37,718 nucleotides of DNA from Pseudoalteromonas sp. S2755 (GTDB lineage Bacteria; Pseudomonadota; Gammaproteobacteria; Enterobacterales; Alteromonadaceae). A program made the translations under genes and the position numbers. Below are positions 1 through 8,045 of this stretch, one piece after another; position 1 is the first letter of the stretch; every line of letters starts with the position of its first letter. The stretch is taken from positions 1-37,718 of the forward strand of contig NZ_PNDS01000016.1 in NCBI RefSeq assembly GCF_005886535.1, written 5' to 3'. Below the pieces are notes generated by a model. The model saw only the letters and a list, made by a program, of their open reading frames with translations. It was not told the DNA's origin and ran no database searches.

Positions 1-61
1 ATGGTCGCATCAACTCTTACAAACTAGCGTAAGTTTATTTTAACAAACGACTGGAGTAACT

Positions 62-82
62 AAGGCCTCATAAGAGGCCTTT
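62..82 (+). terminator. Rho-independent terminator of a gene upstream of the window
   Basis: Stem AAGGCCTC / GAGGCCTT (8 bp perfect) around ATAA, followed by a short T-rich stretch. It probably ends a plus-strand gene whose last codons lie at the window edge: frame 3 reads a short tail ending in YKLA and a stop at 30-32. Too little of that gene is visible to name it. Confidence 0.6.
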
Positions 83-119
83 ATGCTATTTCACCCTTCA
101 AATTGATTAGAGAATTAAT

Positions 120-266
120 TCAATTGGTATTAATCATTGCCTGTAGACATCTACCATTTTGATCTTCCATGACTCCTCCTTGAGAGATCCAGCCTTGTTT
201 TATTAGTTCATTAACCTCCTTGATTAACCCTTTATAGGTCGCGGTTTTCACTAACGTATATTCCAT
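120..266 (-). CDS. DUF1737 family small protein
   Basis: This 48-aa reading frame begins ATG at 266, with a GGAAAT stretch upstream as ribosome site, and stops at 120. The protein starts MEYTLVKT, continues with an amphipathic helix around KEVNELIKQGW (residues 19-26) and then GGV and an acidic turn. That is the pattern I know as DUF1737: a beta strand, then a helix ending in a Gly-Trp, then a second strand. The family is found as tiny stand-alone proteins in many bacteria and has no established function. It stands alone here, convergent with the terminator at 62-82. The family assignment is from memory of the pattern; the coding nature is fairly secure because the fit runs the full length. 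Confidence 0.7.
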   Translation of the reverse strand: MEYTLVKTATYKGLIKEVNELIKQGWISQGGVMEDQNGRCLQAMINTN

Positions 267-361
267 TTTTTATTTCCGTCGATATTAGCTTATCTTTTTA
301 TCATTGTTGAACCTGCTAACACTAAGGTAAACTAGCACTTCATTCATAATGGTCTTTGAAA

Positions 362-529
362 ATGAACCGCAAAAAGAAAATTTACGAAACCCTAAAGAAA
401 AAAGACAAGCGTGCTAATGCTAAGCTCCACAAAAGCAACAAACCGCGCTACATCTCAAAAGCAGAGCGTGAGAAAATCGCAGCCCAGCAAGAAAGTGAGA
501 AATTAGATAGCGAAGACAACGAGCATTAA
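362..529 (+). CDS. DUF2986 family small basic protein
   Basis: A 55-aa frame from ATG 362 to TAA 527-529. The protein is very lysine/arginine-rich at the start (MNRKKKIYETLKKK), with a conserved-looking centre KLHKSNKPRYISKAER (residues 22-37) and an acidic tail ending in DNEH. This matches the DUF2986 family of about 50-70 aa proteins in Shewanella, Vibrio and Pseudoalteromonas, whose function is not known. The basic first half would suit RNA or ribosome binding, but that is only an inference from charge. No strong Shine-Dalgarno is visible. The neighbours on both sides are on the minus strand, so it is probably a single-gene transcript. Confidence 0.75.
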   Translation: MNRKKKIYETLKKKDKRANAKLHKSNKPRYISKAEREKIAAQQESEKLDSEDNEH

Positions 530-711
530 TAGCCCCAGTTTTGTGTCAGCTCAGCCTACAATTCCTCATTAAAAGTTTTCTTTTTAAATCTGTAAATTAG
601 TTGTACACAGGAAGTTCAAGGGGTGCAGCTAATCACGAACCTAACTTTAGAGCCATGTTAGCTTTAAACCTAACTAAAGCAAGAATATAGCAGCATCTAA
701 ATAGCTCGATA

Positions 712-2115
712 CTACTTTTTCCTCAAAAAGAGCCACTCTAATGGCTTTGTAAGTAGCTTTGAATGGCTAAGCAGCATCTTGTTGCGCCATTTGGTGTTAT
801 TAGACTGGAGTATAGGCTTTTTATGGCTAAAGGTATAAAAGCCTTCTTCGCCATGATATTGACCCATACCAGAGTGACCTAGGCCACCAAAGGGTAAAGA
901 CTCAACTGCCACCTGCACTATGGTTTCGTTGATAGCTAAAGTACCCGTTGCGAGCTCCTTTGACACTTTATTTATGGCGCCCTGAGATTGCGTAAACAAA
1001 TAGCTCGCAAGTGGTGTGGTGTCGTCTCTAATGTGGCTCATTGCATCATTTAAGTTGGATATTTTTAGAATGGGCAAAATCGTTCCGAATAGCTCCTCTT
1101 GCATCACCCTCATACTTCTGTTGACCTGAGTAATGATATGCAGAGGGAGCTGACGATTGTCGCGTGCGGTCTCAGCTTGCCACACATTCGCGCCTTTACT
1201 TCTGGCATCAGTAATAATGTCATTTAAGCGCTGAAATTGTCTGTTGTTAATAATTGAAGTTTGGTTTTTTACACCTACTTTCGATTTATATGTTTTTTCG
1301 TAGTGCTGTTTTAGCTCAGTAATAAATACGTCATATTTTTCTTCGTGCACTAATACATAATCTGGTGCAACACAGATTTGACCTGAATTTGAGAGCTTAC
1401 CCATTAACACGCTCATCGCAGCGCCGCTGATATCAGCGTCATCAAGCACTATAACCGGTGATTTCCCCCCTAACTCTAAGGTGACCGGCGTGAGATTTTT
1501 AGCCGCAGCCGCCATCACCTTTTTGCCAACTGGCGTTGAGCCTGTAAATAGCAAGTGATCGAATGGCTGCTCAGTAAACGTTGATGCAATATCAGGCCCG
1601 CCTTCAATGACGCACACTTCATTGTCCAATCCTTTAAAGATGGCTCTTATCACCGCATTCACCTTAGGAGTGAATTCGCTTAACTTAAGCATGACTTTGT
1701 TTCCAGCAGCGAGGGCGGTAATCACGGGAACAATCGCCAACTGAATTGGATAATTCCACGGGGCTATCACGCCCACGACTCCTTTTGGCACAATCTCAAT
1801 TTTTGCCTTAGATGGTAGCCACTGCGCACCGGGTGAACGATGCTGCACTTTGCTCCATTTGCGCAGGTGCTTCGCGATATAATCAATCGAATTGATGCAA
1901 GGCATGATATCTGCAATCACGGTATCGAATCGACTCCGAGTACCAAAATCCTGATCTGCCGCCTCGACTAATTGCTCTTGCCGCTGCAACATACGTGTTT
2001 TTATTTCAGCTAAAAGACGCAAACGCTTGTCTGGCGCAGGGTAAGGGTCTTGGTTAAAGCGACTTTTTAACTGGGTAAATGTGGCGATTAGGGTGCTGGT
2101 ATTATCTTCAATCAT
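712..2115 (-). CDS. Coniferyl-aldehyde dehydrogenase type NAD(P)+-dependent aldehyde dehydrogenase
   Basis: A 467-aa aldehyde dehydrogenase of the class-3-like group that includes coniferyl aldehyde dehydrogenase (CalB); it oxidises an aldehyde to its acid in the cytoplasm. Visible landmarks are PWNYP with the catalytic-pocket Asn121, the nucleotide-loop FTGST (190-194), general base Glu214 in LELGG, nucleophile Cys248 in SGQICVAPDY, and EELFGTILP at 340-349. The PDYV wording after the cysteine is typical of the CalB branch. The start at 2115 is supported by AGGA nine bases upstream. It stands alone between the DUF2986 gene and the DASS transporter and has its own start region. The substrate cannot be read from sequence; long-chain or aromatic aldehydes are both possible. 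Confidence 0.88.
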   Translation of the reverse strand: MIEDNTSTLIATFTQLKSRFNQDPYPAPDKRLRLLAEIKTRMLQRQEQLVEAADQDFGTRSRFDTVIADIMPCINSIDYIAKHLRKWSKVQHRSPGAQWLPSKAKIEIVPKGVVGVIAPWNYPIQLAIVPVITALAAGNKVMLKLSEFTPKVNAVIRAIFKGLDNEVCVIEGGPDIASTFTEQPFDHLLFTGSTPVGKKVMAAAAKNLTPVTLELGGKSPVIVLDDADISGAAMSVLMGKLSNSGQICVAPDYVLVHEEKYDVFITELKQHYEKTYKSKVGVKNQTSIINNRQFQRLNDIITDARSKGANVWQAETARDNRQLPLHIITQVNRSMRVMQEELFGTILPILKISNLNDAMSHIRDDTTPLASYLFTQSQGAINKVSKELATGTLAINETIVQVAVESLPFGGLGHSGMGQYHGEEGFYTFSHKKPILQSNNTKWRNKMLLSHSKLLTKPLEWLFLRKK

Positions 2116-2200
2116 TATCAGGTCCTGCTAATGTCTAATTCGAATATAGCAAGGAAAAAACAACGGGTCTATCTTCAAAAAACTAGGTATTACTATAGAG

Positions 2201-2259
2201 ACAGGCTGCGTATGACCGAGTTGCCCTTCGATGGACACAGCCTGTGGAGAATGGCAACT
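2201..2259 (-). other. Two interlocking inverted repeats after the DASS gene (possible pseudoknot)
   Basis: Read on the minus strand, directly after the transporter stop codon: AGTTGCC (2259-2253), then ACAGGCTG (2245-2238), then GGCAACT (2225-2219), then CAGCCTGT (2208-2201). Strands 1 and 3 pair perfectly (7 bp) and strands 2 and 4 pair perfectly (8 bp, extendable by a G-U and a G-C), so the stems are interleaved rather than nested. In RNA they would form an H-type pseudoknot or two alternative hairpins. No T-tract follows, so it is not a classical terminator. Confidence 0.45.
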
Positions 2260-3708
2260 TTAAAACCCTAGTATGCTCCTTGCCAAAGTCAAGGTAACAA
2301 TTGTAATTAGCCCTATCGCGACTAAGTTTAAAACAAATCCAGCTCTTATCATGTCTTTAATTTTAATCTCACCCGAGCCAAATACGATGGCATTTGGTGG
2401 TGTTGCAACGGGCATCATAAAGGCACAACTGGCCGCGATTGCAGCTGGGATAACCCAAGCTAAAGGTGAACCTGTGATTGATTCAGCGACTGGACCAAGT
2501 AAAGGTAAAAATCCTGCTGCCGTTGCGGTATTACTGGTAATTTCCGTTAAGAACGTAATAAGCGCAGCAACAACTAGCACACCAAGTACCAAGCCCATGG
2601 CATCCGCGCCCGCGAGTAAGTTAGCGATGTAATCGGCAAGTCCTGACGATTTGATTTGCGCCGCCAGTGATAAACCACCGCCAAATAATAGCAAGATACC
2701 CCAAGGTACCTTAGCTGCGCTTTCCCAATCTAAAATACGTTCGTCACTTCCCGACTTGGCTGGAAGAACAAAGAGTAACAGTGCAGCCGCAATTGCAATG
2801 CCAGTATCTGACAATTTAAGACCCGTAACATCACCAATTAGCGGTCTAAAGATCCAACACACTGCCGCTAAAATAAATACCGCAAAAACCCCTTTCTCCG
2901 CACGAGACATTTCACCGAGTGCTGTTAATTGGGACGTAAATAACGACTTGGTATCAACATTAATTTCTTCTTTATCGACCTTGTAAGTCACTTTGGTCAA
3001 CCAGAACCAAGCAAATGCCAGCATCACCAAAGACAGAGGCACACCAATCATCATCCAAGTGGCAAAACCAATCTCAATTTGATAACTGTCTGATAAATAC
3101 GCAGCCATTAACGCATTTGGCGGCGTACCGATTAAGGTTGCAATGCCGCCAATGCTTGCACCATAAGCGATAGAAAGTAATAGCGCTTTAGCAAAGCTCT
3201 GGCTATCTCCCCCTTGCTCTTTCACCAAGTGAATAACCGAGAGCGCAATCGGTAACATCATGACCGCCGTTGCCGTATTCGACATCCACATAGATAAAAA
3301 TGCTGTCACGCCCATCATCGCCAAGATCTGTATGCTCGGTTTAGTGCCTGCGAACAACATCGTATTCAGCGCGATACGTTTATGCAGCCCCCACCTTTCC
3401 ATGGCAATCGAGAGCAAAAACCCACCAAGGAATAGATAAATCAAAGGGTGCGCAAACGGCGCGGCGACCGCTTTAATAGAAGCAATGCCGACCAAAGGCG
3501 AAATAACCAAGGGTAATAAAGAGGCTGCCGGAATAGGCACTGCTTCAGTTATCCACCAAGAGGCTAGCCAAAACGCTAAGCCGGCGGTTCTCCATGCCTC
3601 AACCGACATGCCAGATGGTGGTTCAACCAAACAGATCAGTAACATTACCAAGGGACCAAGCCACAGAAACAGCTGCGTTTTTATCGTTTTTTTATTCTCT
3701 TCTGTCAT
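2260..3708 (-). CDS. DASS (SLC13) family sodium:dicarboxylate symporter
   Basis: A 482-aa inner-membrane transporter with about 11 hydrophobic segments. Both family-defining substrate/sodium motifs are present: SNT at 143-145 (in WMSNTATAVM) and SNT at 392-394 (in TSNTATAAGF), and each is followed by a re-entrant segment carrying TPPNA (195-199 and 436-440). This is the VcINDY-type layout, which imports succinate, malate and fumarate with sodium. The gene follows the porin by only 12 bp and is surely co-transcribed with it. The DctB/DctD-like pair and the sigma-54 promoter upstream support C4-dicarboxylate import rather than sulfate. Sodium coupling and exact substrate are inferred from the family. 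Confidence 0.9.
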   Translation of the reverse strand: MTEENKKTIKTQLFLWLGPLVMLLICLVEPPSGMSVEAWRTAGLAFWLASWWITEAVPIPAASLLPLVISPLVGIASIKAVAAPFAHPLIYLFLGGFLLSIAMERWGLHKRIALNTMLFAGTKPSIQILAMMGVTAFLSMWMSNTATAVMMLPIALSVIHLVKEQGGDSQSFAKALLLSIAYGASIGGIATLIGTPPNALMAAYLSDSYQIEIGFATWMMIGVPLSLVMLAFAWFWLTKVTYKVDKEEINVDTKSLFTSQLTALGEMSRAEKGVFAVFILAAVCWIFRPLIGDVTGLKLSDTGIAIAAALLLFVLPAKSGSDERILDWESAAKVPWGILLLFGGGLSLAAQIKSSGLADYIANLLAGADAMGLVLGVLVVAALITFLTEITSNTATAAGFLPLLGPVAESITGSPLAWVIPAAIAASCAFMMPVATPPNAIVFGSGEIKIKDMIRAGFVLNLVAIGLITIVTLTLARSILGF

Positions 3709-3720
3709 TATCTTGAGCCT

Positions 3721-4683
3721 TTAAAACTTGTATTTTAAGCCAACTGCGATGCTAGTATCGTCTTGCGTTTCAAGATCGAGCTGCGTTGCCATCACATATA
3801 AGTTAGTTTGTTTATCAAAAATATAGTCTGTACCTAGCGTCCACTGAGTTGCATCTTCGCTGTGACGTAATCCGCTTGAGTCCTTGGCAAACTGTAGTTT
3901 CGGACGCCAATTATCGTCGAGTTGATAACTTGCACTTAGTACATAACCATTTCCTGATTTGTCTTTCGCTAGATTTTCGCTGTCTTGGATAATGGCTCCA
4001 AGTTGTAGCTTTTGCCACTTATAAGCCACTGCGATACGTGTAGCAACTAAATTACCAATACTGTCTGTATGGCTTAAGGCAACATAGTAATCTTTACTTT
4101 TTAATGCTCGGTCACCATAAATTGCGGTTGCTGCAAATCCGGTTTCATCGTTGCTCGCGTCGTCTTTAGGTGTGTAGGTCAGAGAAAAAGAAAAGTCGTT
4201 CCATTTAGGTGAAGAATAGGTAATTGAATCACCAACTCTGTCTTGGCCTGCTAGCACTTGGGCAATATCACTTTGGGTTTCGTTGAATTGATCGATTTTA
4301 CCTTCACTGAACTTAAAACGCGTGTCGTTCCTGCCCACTAAAACTGTACCAAATTTACCTTCAAGGCCAACATAGGTATTCCTTGCTGAAAATGGCTCGG
4401 TGGTATCGTCGTGTTCAAAACCTTTAACTTGTACTTCATATTTGTAGACGAGTTTTAGATCGCTTGATAAGCCGTGAGTACCTTTTACACCAATTCTTGA
4501 AAATGGCGCGTCAATTTGTGTGCCCTCTTTGGTATAGCGCATCACCCCTTTGTCGGTGTTGGCAATTTGAACTTCTGCTTTACCATAAATGCTGTAGTCT
4601 GCGGCTAGCGCAGAGGCTGATAACGTTGCACTGGCAACTGCCACCGCCACTAAAGATTTACTTGCTGTCATAACTTGTCTCAT
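3721..4683 (-). CDS. Gram-negative general porin (OmpC/Porin_4-like)
   Basis: A 320-aa outer-membrane beta-barrel protein. It has an N-terminal signal peptide (hydrophobic core around VAVAVASATLSASALAA, cleavage after ALA-A near residue 28), alternating-polarity strands throughout, and a terminal phenylalanine in LKYKF, the sorting signal for the BAM machine. Two starts are possible: ATG 4683, or ATG 4671, which gives a more ordinary signal peptide beginning MTASKS. Neither has a strong Shine-Dalgarno. It is the first gene of a porin-transporter pair and sits just downstream of the sigma-54 element at 4711-4725, so it probably supplies dicarboxylates to the periplasm for the DASS symporter. 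That role is inferred from context; general porins are not selective by sequence. Confidence 0.85.
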   Translation of the reverse strand: MRQVMTASKSLVAVAVASATLSASALAADYSIYGKAEVQIANTDKGVMRYTKEGTQIDAPFSRIGVKGTHGLSSDLKLVYKYEVQVKGFEHDDTTEPFSARNTYVGLEGKFGTVLVGRNDTRFKFSEGKIDQFNETQSDIAQVLAGQDRVGDSITYSSPKWNDFSFSLTYTPKDDASNDETGFAATAIYGDRALKSKDYYVALSHTDSIGNLVATRIAVAYKWQKLQLGAIIQDSENLAKDKSGNGYVLSASYQLDDNWRPKLQFAKDSSGLRHSEDATQWTLGTDYIFDKQTNLYVMATQLDLETQDDTSIAVGLKYKF

Positions 4684-4710
4684 TTTTTGATTATTATCGC
4701 TAAAGACAAC

Positions 4711-4725
4711 GCAATTCTGAGACCA
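4711..4725 (-). promoter_or_regulatory. Sigma-54 (-24/-12) promoter of the porin-DASS operon
   Basis: The minus strand reads TGGTCTCAGAATTGC: a TGG at -24 and TTGC at -12 with the exact sigma-54 spacing (GG to GC ten bases apart). The predicted start is near 4699, about 16 bases before the first possible ATG of the porin. The gene immediately upstream encodes a sigma-54 activator, which makes this assignment unusually well supported. Confidence 0.8.
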
Positions 4726-4785
4726 GAGTTTATTTTTTTATATAAATCAGATATATAAATTAAAACAAAAGATTAACACCAGCTA

Positions 4786-4809
4786 AAGTGTGCGGCTTTC
4801 CACACACTT
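4786..4809 (-). promoter_or_regulatory. Palindromic upstream activator site, probably for the DctD-like regulator
   Basis: Arms AAGTGTGCGG and CCACACACTT around CTTT form a 24-bp palindrome with one mismatch in ten. The core GTGCGG-N4-CCACAC closely resembles, from memory, the rhizobial DctD site GTGCGG-N4-CCGCAC. Its centre lies about 100 bp upstream of the predicted sigma-54 start, a normal enhancer distance. The same palindrome lies 23 bp after the dctD-like stop codon and could also act as a weak terminator, though only a short T run follows. Confidence 0.72.
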
Positions 4810-4832
4810 AAATCTATATAGTGTCACTAAAC

Positions 4833-6191
4833 TCACCCATCATCATTGGTGAACATAGTGCGATTTAATCCATACTTGCTCATCTTGTCGTACAAGGTTT
4901 TTCTCGGCACTTTTAGCAAATTCATCGCATCTTTAATACTGCCTTGGCTTTGCGCCAGCGCTTCTTCAATTAACGATTGCTCGTAGTAGCTTACCTTCTC
5001 AGCCAAACTCAACGTTTCATCAGACAAATTGCTTTGGATGTTGTTATTCGCAGTCATCGCACCACCGAGTAAAATGTGGCGCTCGGCGTGGTTTCTCAGC
5101 TCTCGCACGTTTCCAGGCCAGTCTTGCGCCAGTAGCTGCGCCTCTAATTCAGGGCTAATTGGCTGCATAGGTTTATGAAAGCGAGTAGCGGCAATGGAGC
5201 TAAAGTGTTTATATAGAAGCGGAATATCAGCTTTTCTGGAACGAAGTGATGGGATCATTACTTTGACGAGGTTAAGACGATAAAATAAATCCGAGCGGAA
5301 TTTACCTTGCGCGACTAAGGTTTGTAAATCCACTTTTGTCGCTGCAACCACCCTGATGTCCAGTGCTATCGCTGTGTTGCTGCCAACAGGCGTCACACTT
5401 CTTTCTTCTAAAACGCGCAGCAGCTTCACTTGTAAAGCCGCAGACATGGCTTCGATTTCATCCAAAAAAACCGTGCCGCCTTGGGCAAAAGAAAACTTCC
5501 CCTCGCGAGACTCTTTGGCCCCCGTAAATGCACCACTTTTGGCACCAAATAATTCACTTTCAATTAACTCTTCTGGAATGGCACCGCAATTGATAGCGAC
5601 GAAGTTATGATTTGATCGCTCGCTATGGTCATGTAAGTATCGCGCCACCAACTCCTTTCCCGTACCGGTCTCACCTTCAATCAGTACGTCAGCTGGGGTA
5701 TCAATTACGGCATCAAGCAAATGTAACATTTGCTGCATTTGTTTTGTCTCACCTAAGATCCGCACGCCCGGCGCGGACTTTTTCTTGACCTGCGCTTTGA
5801 GTTCTCGGTTTTCCATCACCAACCGGCGTTTATCAAGCGCCCTTTCTATGCAATCAAGTAGCGGCTCTGACACAGGCTTTTCAAAAAAGTCGTAAGCCCC
5901 TTTTTGAATGGCTTTTACCGCCACTTCAACATCCGCAAAGCCGGTCAGAAATACCACAGGTAACTCAGAATCAAACTGCATTACCTGCTCTAAAAATTGA
6001 ATACCATTGATCTCGGGCATGTTGATGTCACAAAGCACAACGCCTTGAAACTGGCGAGAAAGTTTTTTTAGTGCAGGCGCTGCACTGGAGAAACATTGCA
6101 CTGAGTACCCTTCTATTTCGAATAGTTGTTTTAGTGCATCTCGTATACTTTGTTCATCATCGATGATTAACAGTGTTTTCTCTTCAATCAT
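4833..6191 (-). CDS. dctD: Sigma-54-dependent response regulator, DctD-like
   Basis: A 452-aa NtrC-family activator in three parts. The receiver domain (about 1-120) has acidic residues D11/D12, phospho-acceptor Asp55 and Lys105. The AAA+ domain (about 145-375) has Walker A GETGTGKE (173-180), the sigma-54-contacting GAFTGA loop (220-225), Walker B with D244/E245 in VFLDE, and the arginine-finger region FRSDLFYRL (298-306). A Fis-type helix-turn-helix follows (about 415-441). It overlaps the end of the sensor gene by 8 bp, so the two are translationally coupled. Phosphorylated, it should bind the palindrome at 4786-4809 and open the promoter at 4711-4725. The DctD name rests on the linked dicarboxylate porin and transporter and on the operator sequence. 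Confidence 0.87.
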   Translation of the reverse strand: MIEEKTLLIIDDEQSIRDALKQLFEIEGYSVQCFSSAAPALKKLSRQFQGVVLCDINMPEINGIQFLEQVMQFDSELPVVFLTGFADVEVAVKAIQKGAYDFFEKPVSEPLLDCIERALDKRRLVMENRELKAQVKKKSAPGVRILGETKQMQQMLHLLDAVIDTPADVLIEGETGTGKELVARYLHDHSERSNHNFVAINCGAIPEELIESELFGAKSGAFTGAKESREGKFSFAQGGTVFLDEIEAMSAALQVKLLRVLEERSVTPVGSNTAIALDIRVVAATKVDLQTLVAQGKFRSDLFYRLNLVKVMIPSLRSRKADIPLLYKHFSSIAATRFHKPMQPISPELEAQLLAQDWPGNVRELRNHAERHILLGGAMTANNNIQSNLSDETLSLAEKVSYYEQSLIEEALAQSQGSIKDAMNLLKVPRKTLYDKMSKYGLNRTMFTNDDG

Positions 6192-7905
6192 GTTGCGGAT
6201 TCTTTGTGTGTAAACTAATTAAAAACTCGGCACCACCTTGCGGATGATTATGGGCACTGAGTTTGCCATGAAATGACTCAATGATCTGCTTTGAAATGGA
6301 TAGCCCTAAGCCCAAGCCATTACCTGATTTAGTGGTGTAGAACGGTTCAAATATGTTGGATAATGCATGCTGCTTAATCCCTTCGCCTGAGTCAATAATA
6401 GACAACTGGATCTTGCCTTCATGCTCCACAGCTCGAATATAAATACACTTGTTATCTTGCTCAACAATGGCTTGGCACGCGTTACTCAAAATATTCACCA
6501 AAACTTGCTCAAACTTAAATGGGTCAACCCAGATATCGCACGCAAGCCCCTCACTTTGAATTGCTACACCGTAGCGTTTGAGTTCAGGTCCAACTATAAC
6601 CAAGGCGTTATCTACTGAGTGTTTAAGGTTGGCCACCAGCATTTTATTATCATGATGCTGGCTAAAAGACTTTAGCTGCGCCACGATTTTATGCACCCGA
6701 GTGATTAAAGATTGGATCAGTACCATGTTTTCGACTACTTTACTCACATCTCCCTTTTGAGCCAACCGTTTAGCGCTGGCAACATAGGCACTCATGGCAC
6801 TAAGTGGTTGATTGATTTCATGGTTAATACTGGCGCTTAGCTGCCCTATGGTTGCCAACTTAGCAGCGCGAATCAGTGCATCTTGGGCCTGCTCGAGCGC
6901 TTGCTTGCGGCTGGCAACCTCAGCCTCTAGACTCCGCTGGCTGAAAAGTAGTTGTCGGTATCCAGTCAGTTTGCTCAACGTGTACTCGACAACAACAAAG
7001 AGTAAGATCAATACCAGTGCGGTTACCCCAAGCCGCGGCCACTGTGCCGCTTTGATAGGCGCAACTTCATGTAGCAGATAAAGTGTGTATTGCTTGTTAA
7101 GCGGCCTCTTTTGCATCAGCGCGTCGCTGCCATGAGGTGACGTTTTCACTCTGGTTGGTGAAAGTACGCGCCAATCAATCGAAAACAGAGATTCGTTTTC
7201 AAACTGCCTTGAGGATTCAATTTCTTTGCGCTTTGTAGGGGACAATTCCCCTAACGAGGCTAACCGCCACTGCTCAACATCAGATGCCAGTACAATATGA
7301 TTGTCATCCACAATTAAGAAATGGCTATCAGTTCCCGTATCAAGCTGGGCTTTATCTGATTCAAATTTACTGGCGTTAACTTTCATCACCACCACACCCA
7401 CAAGCGATCCGCCTTTGTAGACCGATTTAGCAAAATAGAAGCCACGGGTTTTAGAACGTAAACCGAGTGCAAAAGAGACATGCTCATTGCCCTCGATTGT
7501 TTCGTAAAAATAGGGGCGAAAAGCAAAGTTACTGCCTTTATAGCTATGCGGCAAATACCAGTTGCTGCTCGCAATCACAGTTCCACTGAGGTCTAGCAAG
7601 TAAACATCTGACGCACCACTGGATATTTGAATGTCCTGTAGGTATCTGTCCAGTTCATTGGAGTTTATAGCGCTTGCTCGCTGTAAGCCTGATTGCACCA
7701 ACGTGCTTAGGCTCAATTGCGTTTGGATAGCTTGATAACGAGTAAATTCGGTCTGGATATAGCTATTGAGTTTTTCTAGATTGGTTTTAGTCTGAGCAAG
7801 GACATTTTCTTCATCCTGTGCCACATTGAACAAGTAGCTTGCCCACAGCCCACAAAATAATAATAAAAGATAAATTAATATCTTAACTGAGAACTTATGT
7901 GACAC
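6184..7905 (-). CDS. dctB: DctB-like sensor histidine kinase
   Basis: A membrane sensor kinase with an N-terminal membrane helix (about 9-25), a periplasmic sensing region of roughly 250 residues with the DctB-type double Cache/PAS look, a second membrane helix (about 293-308), then a coiled linker. The catalytic core has His364 in SINHEINQPLSAM (the NHEINQPL wording is typical of DctB), N box NILSNACQA (473-481), DSGEGI (507-512), FEPFYTTK (521-528) and GLGLGLSI (532-539). Numbers count from a TTG at 7911. I prefer the GTG at 7905: the AGGAG of the ribosome site abuts the TTG directly but stands six bases from the GTG. It should sense external C4-dicarboxylates and phosphorylate the overlapping response regulator. 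Confidence 0.87.
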   Translation of the reverse strand: MSHKFSVKILIYLLLLFCGLWASYLFNVAQDEENVLAQTKTNLEKLNSYIQTEFTRYQAIQTQLSLSTLVQSGLQRASAINSNELDRYLQDIQISSGASDVYLLDLSGTVIASSNWYLPHSYKGSNFAFRPYFYETIEGNEHVSFALGLRSKTRGFYFAKSVYKGGSLVGVVVMKVNASKFESDKAQLDTGTDSHFLIVDDNHIVLASDVEQWRLASLGELSPTKRKEIESSRQFENESLFSIDWRVLSPTRVKTSPHGSDALMQKRPLNKQYTLYLLHEVAPIKAAQWPRLGVTALVLILLFVVVEYTLSKLTGYRQLLFSQRSLEAEVASRKQALEQAQDALIRAAKLATIGQLSASINHEINQPLSAMSAYVASAKRLAQKGDVSKVVENMVLIQSLITRVHKIVAQLKSFSQHHDNKMLVANLKHSVDNALVIVGPELKRYGVAIQSEGLACDIWVDPFKFEQVLVNILSNACQAIVEQDNKCIYIRAVEHEGKIQLSIIDSGEGIKQHALSNIFEPFYTTKSGNGLGLGLSISKQIIESFHGKLSAHNHPQGGAEFLISLHTKNPQHD

Positions 7906-7994
7906 ACGCAACTCCTAATTGAACTCATTGAGTCTATCAGAAGCAGAATATCAATTAAATCAAATCTCTTTAAATCAATGTATCACTAAGCGCT

Positions 7995-8030
7995 AAGACC
8001 AGAGATAAACAAGGTTTTATCTCTGGTCTT
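7995..8030 (-). terminator. Strong hairpin terminator after the M28 peptidase gene
   Basis: A perfect 15-bp stem AAGACCAGAGATAAA / TTTATCTCTGGTCTT with a six-base loop, 15 bp past the peptidase stop codon. It separates the peptidase transcript from the dctBD operon. The T-tract is weak, but the A/T-rich inner and G/C-rich outer pairs make a very stable helix. Confidence 0.65.
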
Positions 8031-8045
8031 GACTTTAAACGCGTA

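Noticed and set aside
4774..4789. Alternative sigma-54 element TGGTGTTAATCTTTT upstream of the porin
   Set aside because: Has TGG and TT but lacks the GC at -12; the element at 4711-4725 matches fully.
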